A stretch of DNA of 64,000 nucleotides. Source: Natronosporangium hydrolyticum (lineage in GTDB: Bacteria > Actinomycetota > Actinomycetes > Mycobacteriales > Micromonosporaceae). Made by a program: the position numbers and the translations under genes. Numbering within the stretch: position 1 is the stretch's first letter; every line of letters starts with the position of its first letter. Where the stretch lies: NCBI RefSeq assembly GCF_016925615.1, contig NZ_CP070499.1, forward strand, positions 2,294,001 to 2,358,000. Direction: 5' to 3'. The notes beneath the pieces are model-generated. The model was not told the DNA's origin, did not search any database, and saw nothing but the letters and a program-made list of their open reading frames with translations. Of this stretch, positions 54,152-62,574 are shown in pieces.

Positions 54152-55069
54152 TCAGGCTGGGGTCACACCGGTCGGCTGGGCGGCCCGTTCCCGCAGCAGC
54201 GCCACGACGCGCTGGGTGGCCGGGTTGTCGGAGACCGATTCCCGTACCTTGATCGCGATCCGGCGTCTCGGCACCGGGTCCACCACCGGCAGCGCGACCA
54301 GCCCGGTCGGCAGCATGGCGCCAACCCCTAGCCGGGGGAGCACCGTGACCCCCACCCCGGCGGCCACGAACGAGATCGCGGTCGGGTAGTCGTGCGTCTC
54401 GACCCGGAAGTCGGGGCTGAACCCCACCGACGAGCAGGCGTCCAGCACCACCTGCCGACAGGGTCCGTGGGTGAAGTCGTTGTCCACCCACGACTCTTCG
54501 GCGAGATCCCGGAGCGGGACCGATCGCTGGCCGGCCAGCCGGTGGGACTCCGGCAGCACCGCCAGATAGGGCTCCTCCAGCAGCGGCAGCACCTGGTATC
54601 CGGGAGCCCGGTCGCCTTGCGGATCTGCCACGAAGACGGCGATGTCGGGACCGGCACGGCGATCAGTCGCCAGCTCATTGCCCCAGAGCTCCACCCGCAG
54701 GTCCGGGAACTCGCGGCTCAGGGTTGCTACCACCGGCGGGATCCAGGCCGCGCCGGCGGAGGGGAAGTAGCTCACCGACAGGCTGCCGACCCGGCCCGCC
54801 CGCAGGTCCGCCACGACTCCGTCGAACGTGGCCAGCCGGTCGAGGACGCCTGCTGCCTCGTCGGCGAGCAGCCGTCCGGTGGCGGTGATCCGGATCCCGC
54901 GGCCGTTGCGTTCGACCAGTCGCAGGCCGGTCTCGCGTTGCAGCGCGGCCAGGTGCTGGCTGACCGCCGAGGGGGTGTAGCTGAGGTTGGTGGCCGCCTG
55001 GTTCACCGAACCGGAGGCGACCACCGCGCGGAACACGCGGAGTCGTTGAATGTCGGGCACCCGGCTCAC
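54152..55069 (-). CDS. LysR family transcriptional regulator
   Basis: A 305-residue regulator. The N-terminal winged helix is RLRVFRAVVASGSVNQAATN followed by LSYTPSAVSQHLAALQRETG, and the effector domain starts at LRAGRVGSLSVSYFPSAG. The C-terminal half keeps the periplasmic-binding fold (VETHDYPTAISFVAAGVGVT then VLPRLG). It is divergent from an EamA transporter gene; a LysR-type box lies between them, so it probably controls that exporter. It ends 11 bases from the convergent ROK kinase gene. Confidence 0.92.
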   Translation of the reverse strand: MSRVPDIQRLRVFRAVVASGSVNQAATNLSYTPSAVSQHLAALQRETGLRLVERNGRGIRITATGRLLADEAAGVLDRLATFDGVVADLRAGRVGSLSVSYFPSAGAAWIPPVVATLSREFPDLRVELWGNELATDRRAGPDIAVFVADPQGDRAPGYQVLPLLEEPYLAVLPESHRLAGQRSVPLRDLAEESWVDNDFTHGPCRQVVLDACSSVGFSPDFRVETHDYPTAISFVAAGVGVTVLPRLGVGAMLPTGLVALPVVDPVPRRRIAIKVRESVSDNPATQRVVALLRERAAQPTGVTPA

Positions 55070-55098
55070 TATACAGCCAGGCTTAAGAGAGGTGAAGG

Positions 55099-55117
55099 AT
55101 TAGTCGCTTGTGCTAAT
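55099..55117. promoter_or_regulatory. LysR-type box between the regulator and EamA genes
   Basis: ATTAG and CTAAT form a 5-9-5 inverted repeat at 55099-55103 and 55113-55117, which fits the T-N11-A pattern of LysR recognition sites. It lies between the start codons of the divergent LysR (55069) and EamA (55143) genes. Confidence 0.55.
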
Positions 55118-55142
55118 GATTCCCGGTGCCCACGATAGAGCC

Positions 55143-56078
55143 ATGACAGCTGCGCTCGCCTCCCCAGCACCACCACCGGCCCCGTCACCGCCCCCACCTC
55201 CCGCCACCCGTACCCGTGGCGGTTCGCGGCTGGCGATGCTCGCCGCCGCGGTCACCGTGGTGCTGTGGGCTTCGGCGTTCGTGGCGATCCGGGCGATCGG
55301 CGACGCGTACTCGCCCGGCGCGCTGGCATCCGGCCGGATCACCATCGCCGCGTTGGTGCTGGGCGGCATCGCGCTCTACTACCGCCGACCGCTGCCGCGC
55401 GGTCGGCCGCTGCTGCTGGTCGTCGGGTACGGCGTGGCGTGGTTCGCCGGCTACATGGTGGTGCTGAACCTGGCCCAGCAGCACCTGGACGCCGGCACCG
55501 CGGCGATGCTGGTCAACCTGGCCCCGATCCTGGTGGCGATCTCGGCCGGCCTGCTGCTCGGCGAAGGGTTCTCCCGCTGGCTACTCACCGGGATCGGGGT
55601 CGCCTTCGTCGGCACCATCATCATCGCCACCGGCGGGACCGGTGGCGGCTCGGTGAACGAAGGGATCGGCATCGTGCTCGGCATCGTCACCGCCGTGCTG
55701 TACGCGGCCGGCGTGCTCGCCCAGAAGGTGGCGCTGCGGTCGGTGGACGTGCTGAGCGCCACCTTCCTCGGTTGCGCGGTGGGCGCCATCGTGCTGCTGC
55801 CGTTCTCGGTCGACTTCGTACAGCAGACGATGAGCGCGCCCGGGGCAGCGATCGCCGGAGTTGTCTACCTCGGCATCTTCCCGACCGCGATCGCGTTCAA
55901 CCTGTGGGCGTACGCGCTGTCGCGCAGCGACGCCGGCCGGCTGAGCGCGACCACCCTGACGGTGCCGGCGATCGCGGTCGGACTCTCCTGGCTGCTGCTG
56001 GGGGAGCTGCCCACCGTGCTCGGGATGATCGGGGGTGCGCTGTGTCTGCTCGGTGTGGCGATCAGCCGCCGCCGCTGA
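55143..56078 (+). CDS. EamA/DMT family transporter
   Basis: A 311-residue membrane protein with ten predicted helices in two EamA repeats. The first starts at LAAAVTVVLWASAFVAIRAIG and contains the conserved SPGALASGRITIAALVLGG, and AAMLVNLAPILVAISAGLLLGE; the second repeats the pattern with LGIVTAVLYAAGVLAQKV and LLLGELPTVLGMIGGALCLL. A proline-rich cytoplasmic N-terminus precedes them. Family members export amino acids or metabolites. ATG 55143 is preferred over GTG 55110, which would overlap the LysR box. Confidence 0.9.
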   Translation: MTAALASPAPPPAPSPPPPPATRTRGGSRLAMLAAAVTVVLWASAFVAIRAIGDAYSPGALASGRITIAALVLGGIALYYRRPLPRGRPLLLVVGYGVAWFAGYMVVLNLAQQHLDAGTAAMLVNLAPILVAISAGLLLGEGFSRWLLTGIGVAFVGTIIIATGGTGGGSVNEGIGIVLGIVTAVLYAAGVLAQKVALRSVDVLSATFLGCAVGAIVLLPFSVDFVQQTMSAPGAAIAGVVYLGIFPTAIAFNLWAYALSRSDAGRLSATTLTVPAIAVGLSWLLLGELPTVLGMIGGALCLLGVAISRRR

Positions 56079-56121
56079 GGGGGGCGCCCGGTCGCGGGTG
56101 GCGGTGCCCGAGGATGGTGCG

Positions 56122-57027
56122 ATGACCGAGTATCGGGCGTCGTTCGACGCAGACGTGACCTTCAGCAACGGTGGCGGGTTGCAGGTGCAGGGCTTCCGCC
56201 TGGACCTGCCAGGTCCCCAGCCGGCTTCGGAGGAGCTCGCTGGACTCTTCGTCAGCCATCTCGGGCTGTTGATGGTGGATCAGGTCCGGCTGTCGAATAT
56301 CGAGGTGTTCGCGGAGGCGCATAAGGGCTCCCGCGGTGGCCCGGCAGCCACCGGCGCAACTGCCAGTGAGAGCCGACGGCTGGTCGACCTCAGCCACCCG
56401 ATCGAAGCCGGCATGACTACCTACCCCGGGCTGCCTGGTCCGGAGATCAGCCGGTTCGTCAGCCGGGCCGATTCGCGGCAGCGGTACGCCGAGGGGACCG
56501 AGTTCGCGATCGACCGCATCACCATGGTGGGCAACACTGGTACGTACGTCGACAGCCCATACCACCGGTACGAGGGTGGGGTCGACCTGGCAGGGCTGCC
56601 GCTGACGTCGTTGGCCGACCTGCCGATCGTGGTGGTCCGGCTGACCGGCAGCCGCGAGCGCGGGGTCACCGCCCAGACGCTGGCGCCGTACCCGGTTTCG
56701 GGGGCAGCGGTGCTGCTGCACACCGGGTGGGACCGGCACTGGCGCACCGACACCTACGGGTCGGCGGCGCCGTTCCTGACCGAGGACGGGGCGCGGTTCC
56801 TCACCGATGCGGGCGCCCGGCTGGTCGGCATCGACAGCGTCAACATCGACAGCACCGACGGTGGGGAGCGGCCGGCGCACTCGATCCTGCTCGGGGCCGG
56901 GATTCCGGTGCTGGAACACCTCACCAACCTCGGCGAGCTGCCGGTGCACGGTGCCCGGCTGCACGCCGTGCCGGCGCCGGTACGTGACTTCGGGACCTTC
57001 CCGGTTCGGGCGTACGCGTTGATCTGA
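56122..57027 (+). CDS. Cyclase family protein (arylformamidase-like) with an extra N-terminal domain
   Basis: A 301-residue protein in two parts. Residues 1-70 form a small domain (ADVTFSNGGGLQVQGFRLDL and LFVSHLGLLMVDQVRLSNIEVF). Residues 85-301 are a cyclase/kynurenine-formamidase-like domain with VDLSHPIEAGMTTYPGLPGP, MVGNTGTYVDSPYHRYEGG (the metal-binding HxxxD pattern varies, reading TYVDSPYHR), VLLHTGWDRHW and GIDSVNIDSTDGGERPAHSI. Such enzymes hydrolyse N-formylkynurenine or cyclic substrates. The N-terminal domain occurs as a separate small protein in some actinobacteria as I recall it; here it is fused. ATG 56122 is used. Confidence 0.8.
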   Translation: MTEYRASFDADVTFSNGGGLQVQGFRLDLPGPQPASEELAGLFVSHLGLLMVDQVRLSNIEVFAEAHKGSRGGPAATGATASESRRLVDLSHPIEAGMTTYPGLPGPEISRFVSRADSRQRYAEGTEFAIDRITMVGNTGTYVDSPYHRYEGGVDLAGLPLTSLADLPIVVVRLTGSRERGVTAQTLAPYPVSGAAVLLHTGWDRHWRTDTYGSAAPFLTEDGARFLTDAGARLVGIDSVNIDSTDGGERPAHSILLGAGIPVLEHLTNLGELPVHGARLHAVPAPVRDFGTFPVRAYALI

Positions 57028-57069
57028 CAAACGTCGCCCAGGCCCCGCCGGACGCGTGCGGCGGGTGAG

Positions 57070-57948
57070 CTATCCGTTGCGGAGGTCGTCGGCGGTGGTG
57101 GCGGTGCCGGCGCGGCGGAGCCAGGTGTCGAGTTGGTCCAGGTCGGTGCAGGCGAGGATCTGGTTGCGGAGGTCGTCAGGGATGGTGATGCTGCGTGCGT
57201 CGAGTACGGTCAGGATCGCCTTGGCCTCGCCGCGGGCCTCGCCGGCGGCTTGGCCCCGGGCGTCGATTTCGCGAAAGAGTTCGCTGCGGTATTCGGAGCT
57301 GACAGCGGTGGTCATGAATGCCTCCCAGCGGAGTCGGGGTGCCTGGGGCAGCCCGGCGAGCACGATGTCATGGTACAAGATTGCGTTCTTTGGGCCGAGG
57401 GTTTCCAGTGCTGCTGCCAGTGCGGGGAAAGTGGCGTCGAGTTCGGGGTGGTCGGTGTGGCAGAGGGTGGCGAGCACGGCGAGTGCTGGGTGGGTCTTGG
57501 CGAGTTCGGTGTCGACGGTGGGTGGTATCTGTTCGGGGGTGAAGATGAGGGGTCGTAGCACGAGGCTGATGCCGTCGTAGGTGAACAAGTCGCGGTATCG
57601 GCCGGCGATGGCGGGGTTGGGGCAGTAGACGAGCAGCGCGACGGTGGTGTCGAGTTCGGCTTGGAGTTGGGCGACGTAGAGGGGCCAGGTGCGGTGTTTG
57701 GTTTGGTCCCAGCCGCGTTGTACTTCGAGGACGACCGCAGCGATGGGTTGGTCGGTGGGGTCGCAGAAGACGAGCATGCCGTCGGCGTGGTAGGTGCGTG
57801 GGATCATGACGCGTACGTCGGTGGGGTGGGTTCGGGCGTGGTGGTAGTCGGGGATCTTGATGTCGAAGAGGTTGGTCAGGAGCCAGGCGACGAGGCCGGG
57901 GTCGAGTTTGGCTAGTGCGATGGGTGTTTCGTGCTCGGCGCTGGGCAT
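57070..57948 (-). CDS. Rpn-like PD-(D/E)XK nuclease family protein
   Basis: A 292-residue protein resembling the recombination-promoting nuclease (Rpn/YhgA-like) family, multi-copy in many bacteria. The nuclease core reads HADGMLVFCD followed by AAVVLEVQRGWDQTKHRTWP, giving D and ExQ at the catalytic positions, as in related proteins. The C-terminal segment (ILTVLDARSITIPDDLRNQI followed by LACTDLDQLDTWLRRAGTA) is DUF4351-like. Codons end in A or C more often than in neighbouring genes, which prefer G or C, suggesting recent arrival. Whether the glutamine variant is active is unknown. Confidence 0.75.
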   Translation of the reverse strand: MPSAEHETPIALAKLDPGLVAWLLTNLFDIKIPDYHHARTHPTDVRVMIPRTYHADGMLVFCDPTDQPIAAVVLEVQRGWDQTKHRTWPLYVAQLQAELDTTVALLVYCPNPAIAGRYRDLFTYDGISLVLRPLIFTPEQIPPTVDTELAKTHPALAVLATLCHTDHPELDATFPALAAALETLGPKNAILYHDIVLAGLPQAPRLRWEAFMTTAVSSEYRSELFREIDARGQAAGEARGEAKAILTVLDARSITIPDDLRNQILACTDLDQLDTWLRRAGTATTADDLRNG

Positions 57949-58003
57949 TGCGCCAATGTGGGGAAGTTGTTGGGTCGTGGGTTAGGCGTCGGTGGTCCCG
58001 ACA

Positions 58004-59176
58004 CTAGGGTCGACCCTGGTTCCGGACCATCGCATGCTCGGCACCGGTGCTGGTGTTGGCTGGCTGGAGATGTTTGCTCAGAGCGTGGACGGCGTCCCGG
58101 CCCGCGCGGTTGGCGCCGACCGTGGATTGCGATGGGCCGAATCCGATCAGGTGTACCCGTGGCTCGGCGGCGACCTGGGTGCCTCGCAGCTCGATGCCGC
58201 CGCGCTCGTTGCGCAACGCCAGCGGGTCGAGGTGCCGGAGTGCCGCTCTGAACCCGGTCGCCCAGAGGATAGTGTCGACGGGGGTGAGGGTGCCATCCGC
58301 GTTTCGGACTCCCGCGGGTTCGATCCGCGTGAACATCGGCCGCCGGACGAGCGCGCCACGTTGCCTCGCGGCGAGCGCGTAGGGGGTCCAGGAGAGGTGG
58401 GTGTAGGAGACGACGCTGCCGGTCAGGTTGCCCGCTTCGACGTCGGCGGTGACCCTGGAGATTACGTCCCGCCCCACCTCCGGGGAGAAGTCGCCGTCCC
58501 GGAAGACCGGTTCCCGGCGCGTGTACCAGAAGACTTCCGCCACTCGGGAGATCTCTTCGAGTTGCTGGACCGCGGAGATTCCGCCGCCGACGATGGCGAC
58601 CCGCTGGCCGGTGAACTCGTCCAGCGAGGTGTAGTCCCTGGTGTGGAGCTGACGCCCGGCGAAGCTCGCTTGCCCGGGGTAGGCGGGCAGCGTCGGGTTG
58701 GTCCAGGTCCCGGTGGCGTTGATGACCGCTCGCGCCGCCCAGGTGCCGCGGTCGGAGTCGATCAGGAGCTCACCGTCGGGCTGGTCGTCAGCGCGGGTCA
58801 CCGATGTGACGGTGACCGGCCGCAGGATCGGCAACTGCATCTGCCGCTCGAACGCGGCGAAGTATTCGGGCACCGCCTGGCGTGCCGGCGTGGCCGGGTC
58901 GACGGGCGGCTGCCGAAATCCCGGCAGGTCGAAGATGCCGTTGACGGTCGCCATCGTGAGGGAGTTCCACCGGTGCAGCCAGGCTCCGCCGGGCCGGTCT
59001 TCGGCGTCGAGGATCACGAAGCTGCGCTCGGCGCCTGGGTCGGTGAGCGCGCTGGCGAATCCGCGCCGGTGCAGGTGGTAGCCGGCTGACAGCCCCGCTT
59101 GTCCGGCACCGATCACGACCGCAGTCGCTCGGCTCACGCCGAGCGACTGCGGTGCCCATGCCGTTGAGCTCGGCAT
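58004..59176 (-). CDS. Flavin-containing monooxygenase-like NAD(P)/FAD oxidoreductase
   Basis: A 390-residue two-dinucleotide-fold flavoprotein of the class B monooxygenase type. The FAD motif is AVVIGAGQAGLSAGYHL, followed by the ERSFVILDAEDRPGGAWLHRW segment. NATGTWTNPTLPAYPG corresponds to the FMO ATG motif, and VAIVGGGISAVQQLEEI is the NADPH site. IGFGPSQSTVGANRAGRDA closes the FAD domain. Relatives oxygenate N, S or ketone groups of small substrates. It is 21 bases after the NmrA-like gene on the same strand, so it may be the third gene of the MarR-led transcription unit. Confidence 0.85.
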   Translation of the reverse strand: MPSSTAWAPQSLGVSRATAVVIGAGQAGLSAGYHLHRRGFASALTDPGAERSFVILDAEDRPGGAWLHRWNSLTMATVNGIFDLPGFRQPPVDPATPARQAVPEYFAAFERQMQLPILRPVTVTSVTRADDQPDGELLIDSDRGTWAARAVINATGTWTNPTLPAYPGQASFAGRQLHTRDYTSLDEFTGQRVAIVGGGISAVQQLEEISRVAEVFWYTRREPVFRDGDFSPEVGRDVISRVTADVEAGNLTGSVVSYTHLSWTPYALAARQRGALVRRPMFTRIEPAGVRNADGTLTPVDTILWATGFRAALRHLDPLALRNERGGIELRGTQVAAEPRVHLIGFGPSQSTVGANRAGRDAVHALSKHLQPANTSTGAEHAMVRNQGRP

Positions 59177-59197
59177 GGCTACCTCCCGTGCCGTTTG

Positions 59198-60154
59198 TCA
59201 GCCGATCGCGGACTTCAGCGCGTCGGCGTTCTCGGTCGCCCACGTCCGGAAGTCCCGCAGATCGGGGTTGAGGCGGCGGAGTTCGTCGAGGTCGCGGGCG
59301 CCGGTGAACTGGGCTTCGAAGTCGCCGTAGTACTGGAACATGTTCCCGATCTCTTCCGCAGCCGGGATCGGGAACGTGCGGAATGTGTCGTACGGGACGG
59401 CGTCGAACCGCACGGTCTCGCCGATGACCTCGCCGAGGATCTCCGCGTACTCGGCACCGGTGAGGTGGTCGCCGGCCAGGCTCACGGTCTGCCCGATGTA
59501 GGTGTCGCCGGCGGCGAGGATGGCGAACGCGGTGCGGCCGATGTCGTCGACGTCGACCCCGGCGAGGAGCTTGCCGGACTCGAGCGGGAGCGCGAGCGCG
59601 AGCGCGCCGTCCTCCCCGCGGCGGGGCCCGACGCCGCTGATGAAGCCCTGGTAGTAGAAGGTGGTGTTCAGGAACGTCGTGGGCACCCCGGCCTCGGTGA
59701 AGAGGCGGTTCCCCGCACCCTTGGCATCGAAGTGGGGCACGTTGTAGGCGTCCTGCAGGACGGGCATGCGAGGATCGCTGATCGGCAGCAGCTCGCGGGT
59801 ATCCTCTAGAGTGGACCAGACCACATGGGATAGCTTCGCGGAAGCTGCGGCCGAGGCGAGGTTCGCGATCTCCTGCGTCTCCTGGGCTGCCGAGAGGTGC
59901 GCCCAGAAATTAGTCACCAGGAACGCCCCGTGGGCACCCGCGAAGGCTGCCTCGAGAGTTGCGGGGTCGTTGAAGTCGGCGCGGACGACCTCCACCCCCC
60001 GGGCGGCGAGCGCCGATGCGGCCGGGGACTGCGGATCGCGGGTGAGGGCGCGTACGGCGAAGCGCTGCTGCGGGTCGGCCAACAGCGCGGTGACCGTACC
60101 CCCGCCCTGGGCTCCGGTGGCACCGGCGACGACGATGATCGGTTTGCTGGTCAT
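59198..60154 (-). CDS. NmrA family NAD(P)-binding protein
   Basis: A 318-residue atypical short-chain dehydrogenase. The nucleotide-binding motif is IIVVAGATGAQGGGTVTALL, and HGAFLVTNFWAHLSAAQETQ with SHVVWSTLEDTRELLP are typical of NmrA/HSCARG-like redox sensors. The tyrosine-lysine pair of true SDRs is not in place, so a sensor role or an isoflavone-reductase-like activity is possible. It lies 37 bases downstream of the MarR-family gene on the same strand and is likely co-regulated with it. Confidence 0.85.
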   Translation of the reverse strand: MTSKPIIVVAGATGAQGGGTVTALLADPQQRFAVRALTRDPQSPAASALAARGVEVVRADFNDPATLEAAFAGAHGAFLVTNFWAHLSAAQETQEIANLASAAASAKLSHVVWSTLEDTRELLPISDPRMPVLQDAYNVPHFDAKGAGNRLFTEAGVPTTFLNTTFYYQGFISGVGPRRGEDGALALALPLESGKLLAGVDVDDIGRTAFAILAAGDTYIGQTVSLAGDHLTGAEYAEILGEVIGETVRFDAVPYDTFRTFPIPAAEEIGNMFQYYGDFEAQFTGARDLDELRRLNPDLRDFRTWATENADALKSAIG

Positions 60155-60191
60155 GAGAATTCTCCTGTCGGGAAGGTCGAACGGAAACTGG

Positions 60192-60656
60192 TCAGGGGCG
60201 GGCGTCGAGGTCCAGGTGCCGGCGCATGGCCGTTGCGGCCTCGCCCAGCTGGGCGAGTTGCGCAGGCGTGAAGGCGTCGACGAAGACCTCCTTTACGGCC
60301 CGAAGGTGGGGACGGGTGCTCGCGTGGAAGGCGCGGGAGCCCTCCTCGGTGAGGACGACGCGGGCACCGCGGGCGTCCTCGGCGCAGGGTTCGCGGCGTA
60401 CCAGGCCTCGCTTCTCCATTCGGCCGAGCTGGCCGGAGAGGCGACTTCGCTCCCACTCGATGTGCGCGGCGAGCTCCGATGACCGCATCGCGTTTCCCTT
60501 CGCCTCGCTCAGCGCGAGGAGCACCCGGTAGTCGCCGCTTGACAGCTGTGAGTCCTGTTGTAGCCGGGACTCGATGCGGGCCCGAACGATCTCGAACGTC
60601 TCGAGGTGTGCCCGCCAGATCGCGAGCTCTTCCCTCGTGGGGAGTCGCCGACTCAT
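60192..60656 (-). CDS. MarR family transcriptional regulator
   Basis: A 154-residue regulator with the MarR winged helix: SSGDYRVLLALSEAKGNAMR, SSELAAHIEWERSRLSGQLG and RMEKRGLVRREPCAEDARG, then the wing ARVVLTEEGSRAF. The C-terminal helix (FTPAQLAQLGEAATAMRRHL) serves dimerisation. ATG 60656 has GGAGGCGGTGGGG upstream; an ATG at 60689 adds a glycine-rich start. It is divergent from the LLM oxidoreductase gene, and a large palindrome containing both promoters lies between them, so it probably represses both directions. Confidence 0.9.
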   Translation of the reverse strand: MSRRLPTREELAIWRAHLETFEIVRARIESRLQQDSQLSSGDYRVLLALSEAKGNAMRSSELAAHIEWERSRLSGQLGRMEKRGLVRREPCAEDARGARVVLTEEGSRAFHASTRPHLRAVKEVFVDAFTPAQLAQLGEAATAMRRHLDLDARP

Positions 60657-60679
60657 CGCTGCCCCACCGCCTCCGCCAG

Positions 60680-60725
60680 TAGTTGACACGTGAACAATAT
60701 CGCGGCATTATTCACGTGTCAACTA
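60680..60725. promoter_or_regulatory. MarR operator overlapping divergent promoters
   Basis: TAGTTGACACGTGAA at 60680-60694 and its exact reverse complement at 60711-60725 form a 15-bp inverted repeat with a 16-bp spacer. Each arm contains TTGACA, a consensus -35 box. Rightward, TTGACA (60683-60688) is followed after 17 bp by CATTAT (60706-60711). Leftward, TTGACA (60722-60717) is followed after 17 bp by TATTGT (60699-60694). Binding of the adjacent MarR protein would block both promoters at once. Confidence 0.8.
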
Positions 60726-60786
60726 GATGCCGAAGGCGTCCTGATCACCGAGACCGGGACCTAAGACCTTGAAGGTGGTGCCCAAG

Positions 60787-61848
60787 ATGGATGTCTCGAA
60801 GATCGAGTTCGGGATCGACAGCTTCGGAGACCGGCCCCGGGACGACCGGGGCGAGATCGTCTCGCACGCACAGGCGATCCGCGCGGCGGTGACCGAGGCG
60901 ACCCTCGCCGATCAGGTCGGCATCGACGTGGTCGCGCTGGGCGAGCATCATCGACCGGAGTTCGCGATCTCCAGCCCGGAGACCGTGCTGGCAGGTATCG
61001 CGACCGCCACGAAGCGGATCCGGCTCGCCTCGGGGGTGACGGTGCTCTCCTCCGACGACCCGGTGCGGGTGTTCCAACGATTCGCCACCCTGGACGCGCT
61101 CTCCAGCGGCCGGGCTGAGGTCATCCTCGGCCGGGGTTCGTTCACCGAGTCGTTCCCGCTGTTCGGGTACGACCTGAAGGACTACGAAGTGCTGTTCGAG
61201 GAGAAGATCGACCTGTTCCATCGACTCCTGGACGAGAAACCGGTCACCTGGGAAGGCACCACCCGGGCCGCGCTACAGGATGCGGATGTGTACCCGAAGA
61301 CCGATTCCGGACGGCTGCGCACGTGGGTGGGGGTCGGCGGGTCGCCGCAGTCGGTGATCCGCACCGTCCGCTACGGGTTCGGGCTCATGCTCGCCATCAT
61401 TGGCGGCGCTCCCGAGCGGTTCGCCCCCTACGTCGAGCTGTACCGGCGGGCGCACGAGGAACTGGGCACCACCGCCCAGCCAGTCGGGATGCACTCGCCC
61501 GGCTTCGTAGCCGCCACCGACGAGGAGGCCAAGGAGTTGTTCTACCCCGGGTACCGGGAGATCCGGGATCGGATCGGGGCGCTACGAGGGTGGCCTCCGC
61601 TGCAGCGGCGAGAGTTCGACGACGAGGTGGCACGCGGCTCGCTGTACGTCGGTTCGGCCGAGACGGTCGCGACCAAGATCGCCCGCGCGATCCGGGCGTT
61701 GGATGCGGGCCGGTTCGACATGATCTACTCCGCCGCCGGCACCGTCTCCGCCACCGCCCGGCTCCGTTCGGTCGAGCTGTACGGCACCCAGGTCATACCC
61801 CGGGTCCGCGAACTGCTGGCCGCACACTCTGCCGAGGCGGACCGATGA
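60787..61848 (+). CDS. LLM class flavin-dependent oxidoreductase
   Basis: A 353-residue luciferase-like TIM-barrel oxidoreductase using FMN or F420. It shows [79 protein letters not shown] and [19 protein letters not shown], all typical of the CE1758-like or atypical LLM group. The real substrate is unknown. ATG 60787 has GAAGGTGG upstream. Its stop overlaps the ATG of the next gene (ATGA); that gene encodes an F420-type NADP reductase, which could supply reduced cofactor. Confidence 0.88.
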   Translation: MDVSKIEFGIDSFGDRPRDDRGEIVSHAQAIRAAVTEATLADQVGIDVVALGEHHRPEFAISSPETVLAGIATATKRIRLASGVTVLSSDDPVRVFQRFATLDALSSGRAEVILGRGSFTESFPLFGYDLKDYEVLFEEKIDLFHRLLDEKPVTWEGTTRAALQDADVYPKTDSGRLRTWVGVGGSPQSVIRTVRYGFGLMLAIIGGAPERFAPYVELYRRAHEELGTTAQPVGMHSPGFVAATDEEAKELFYPGYREIRDRIGALRGWPPLQRREFDDEVARGSLYVGSAETVATKIARAIRALDAGRFDMIYSAAGTVSATARLRSVELYGTQVIPRVRELLAAHSAEADR

Positions 61849-62516
61849 CCACCGCCGTGGCCACCATCGGGATCCTGGGGGCCGGGAAGGTGGGCACGGT
61901 GCTGGCGCGCCTGGCGGTCGCCGCCGGCTATCGGGTGCTCGTGGCCGGCTCCGGTGACCCCGCAAAGATCGCGCTGACCATCGAGGTCCTCACACCGGGC
62001 GCGAGCGCCGGCTGGCCGGCCGAGGTCGCGGACGCCGCCGACGTGGTGATCCTCGCGCTCCCGCTCAGTAAGGCTCACAATCTCCCGGTCTCGCAGCTGC
62101 GCGGGAAGCTGGTGGTGGATGCGATGAACCACTGGTGGGAGACCGACGGTCCGCGCGAGGCGGTCGTACCGCCGGGGACCTCCTCCAGCGAGTTCGTTGC
62201 GCAGCTGCTGACGGGTGCGCGAGTGGTCAAAGCGCTCAACCACATGGGCTACCATGATCTTGAGGATGGGGCACGCCCCGGCGGCAACGCTGGGCGCAAG
62301 GCGATCGCGGTCGCCGGCGACTCGCCCGAGGATCTCGCCCTGGTGTCGGAACTGATCGACGCGCTCGGGTTCGATCCGCTCGCTATCGGCGACCTCGCGG
62401 CGGGTGCCCGGCTGGAGCCCGGCACCCCGGCATTCGGCGCCAACGTCGACGCCGACGAGCTTCGCACGCTCACCAGCATCCCCGCTCCGGCGCCGTACGA
62501 CAGGATGGTCAGATGA
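61845..62516 (+). CDS. NADP oxidoreductase, coenzyme F420-dependent type (Rossmann domain)
   Basis: A 223-residue protein with the NADPH-dependent F420 reductase fold. The nucleotide motif [20 protein letters not shown] is at the start, [12 protein letters not shown] follows, then [26 protein letters not shown] and [20 protein letters not shown]. Family members move hydride between NADP and F420 or act as metalloreductases or imine reductases. It is coupled to the LLM oxidoreductase gene by ATGA, and the pair suggests a cofactor-supply partnership; that is inference. Confidence 0.87.
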   Translation: MTTAVATIGILGAGKVGTVLARLAVAAGYRVLVAGSGDPAKIALTIEVLTPGASAGWPAEVADAADVVILALPLSKAHNLPVSQLRGKLVVDAMNHWWETDGPREAVVPPGTSSSEFVAQLLTGARVVKALNHMGYHDLEDGARPGGNAGRKAIAVAGDSPEDLALVSELIDALGFDPLAIGDLAAGARLEPGTPAFGANVDADELRTLTSIPAPAPYDRMVR

Positions 62517-62574
62517 CTCGCGGGTTGGCCGGCAGCGCAGAGTTGCGGTCGTACGGGTGCGGAAGGGAGGACGG

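Noticed and set aside
58300-58345. A GGTTCGATCC-like sequence suggestive of a tRNA T-arm.
   Set aside because: It lies inside the coding region of the FMO-like gene and no acceptor stem or anticodon arm can be built around it. A similar GGTTCGAA inside the S9 protease gene was rejected for the same reason.
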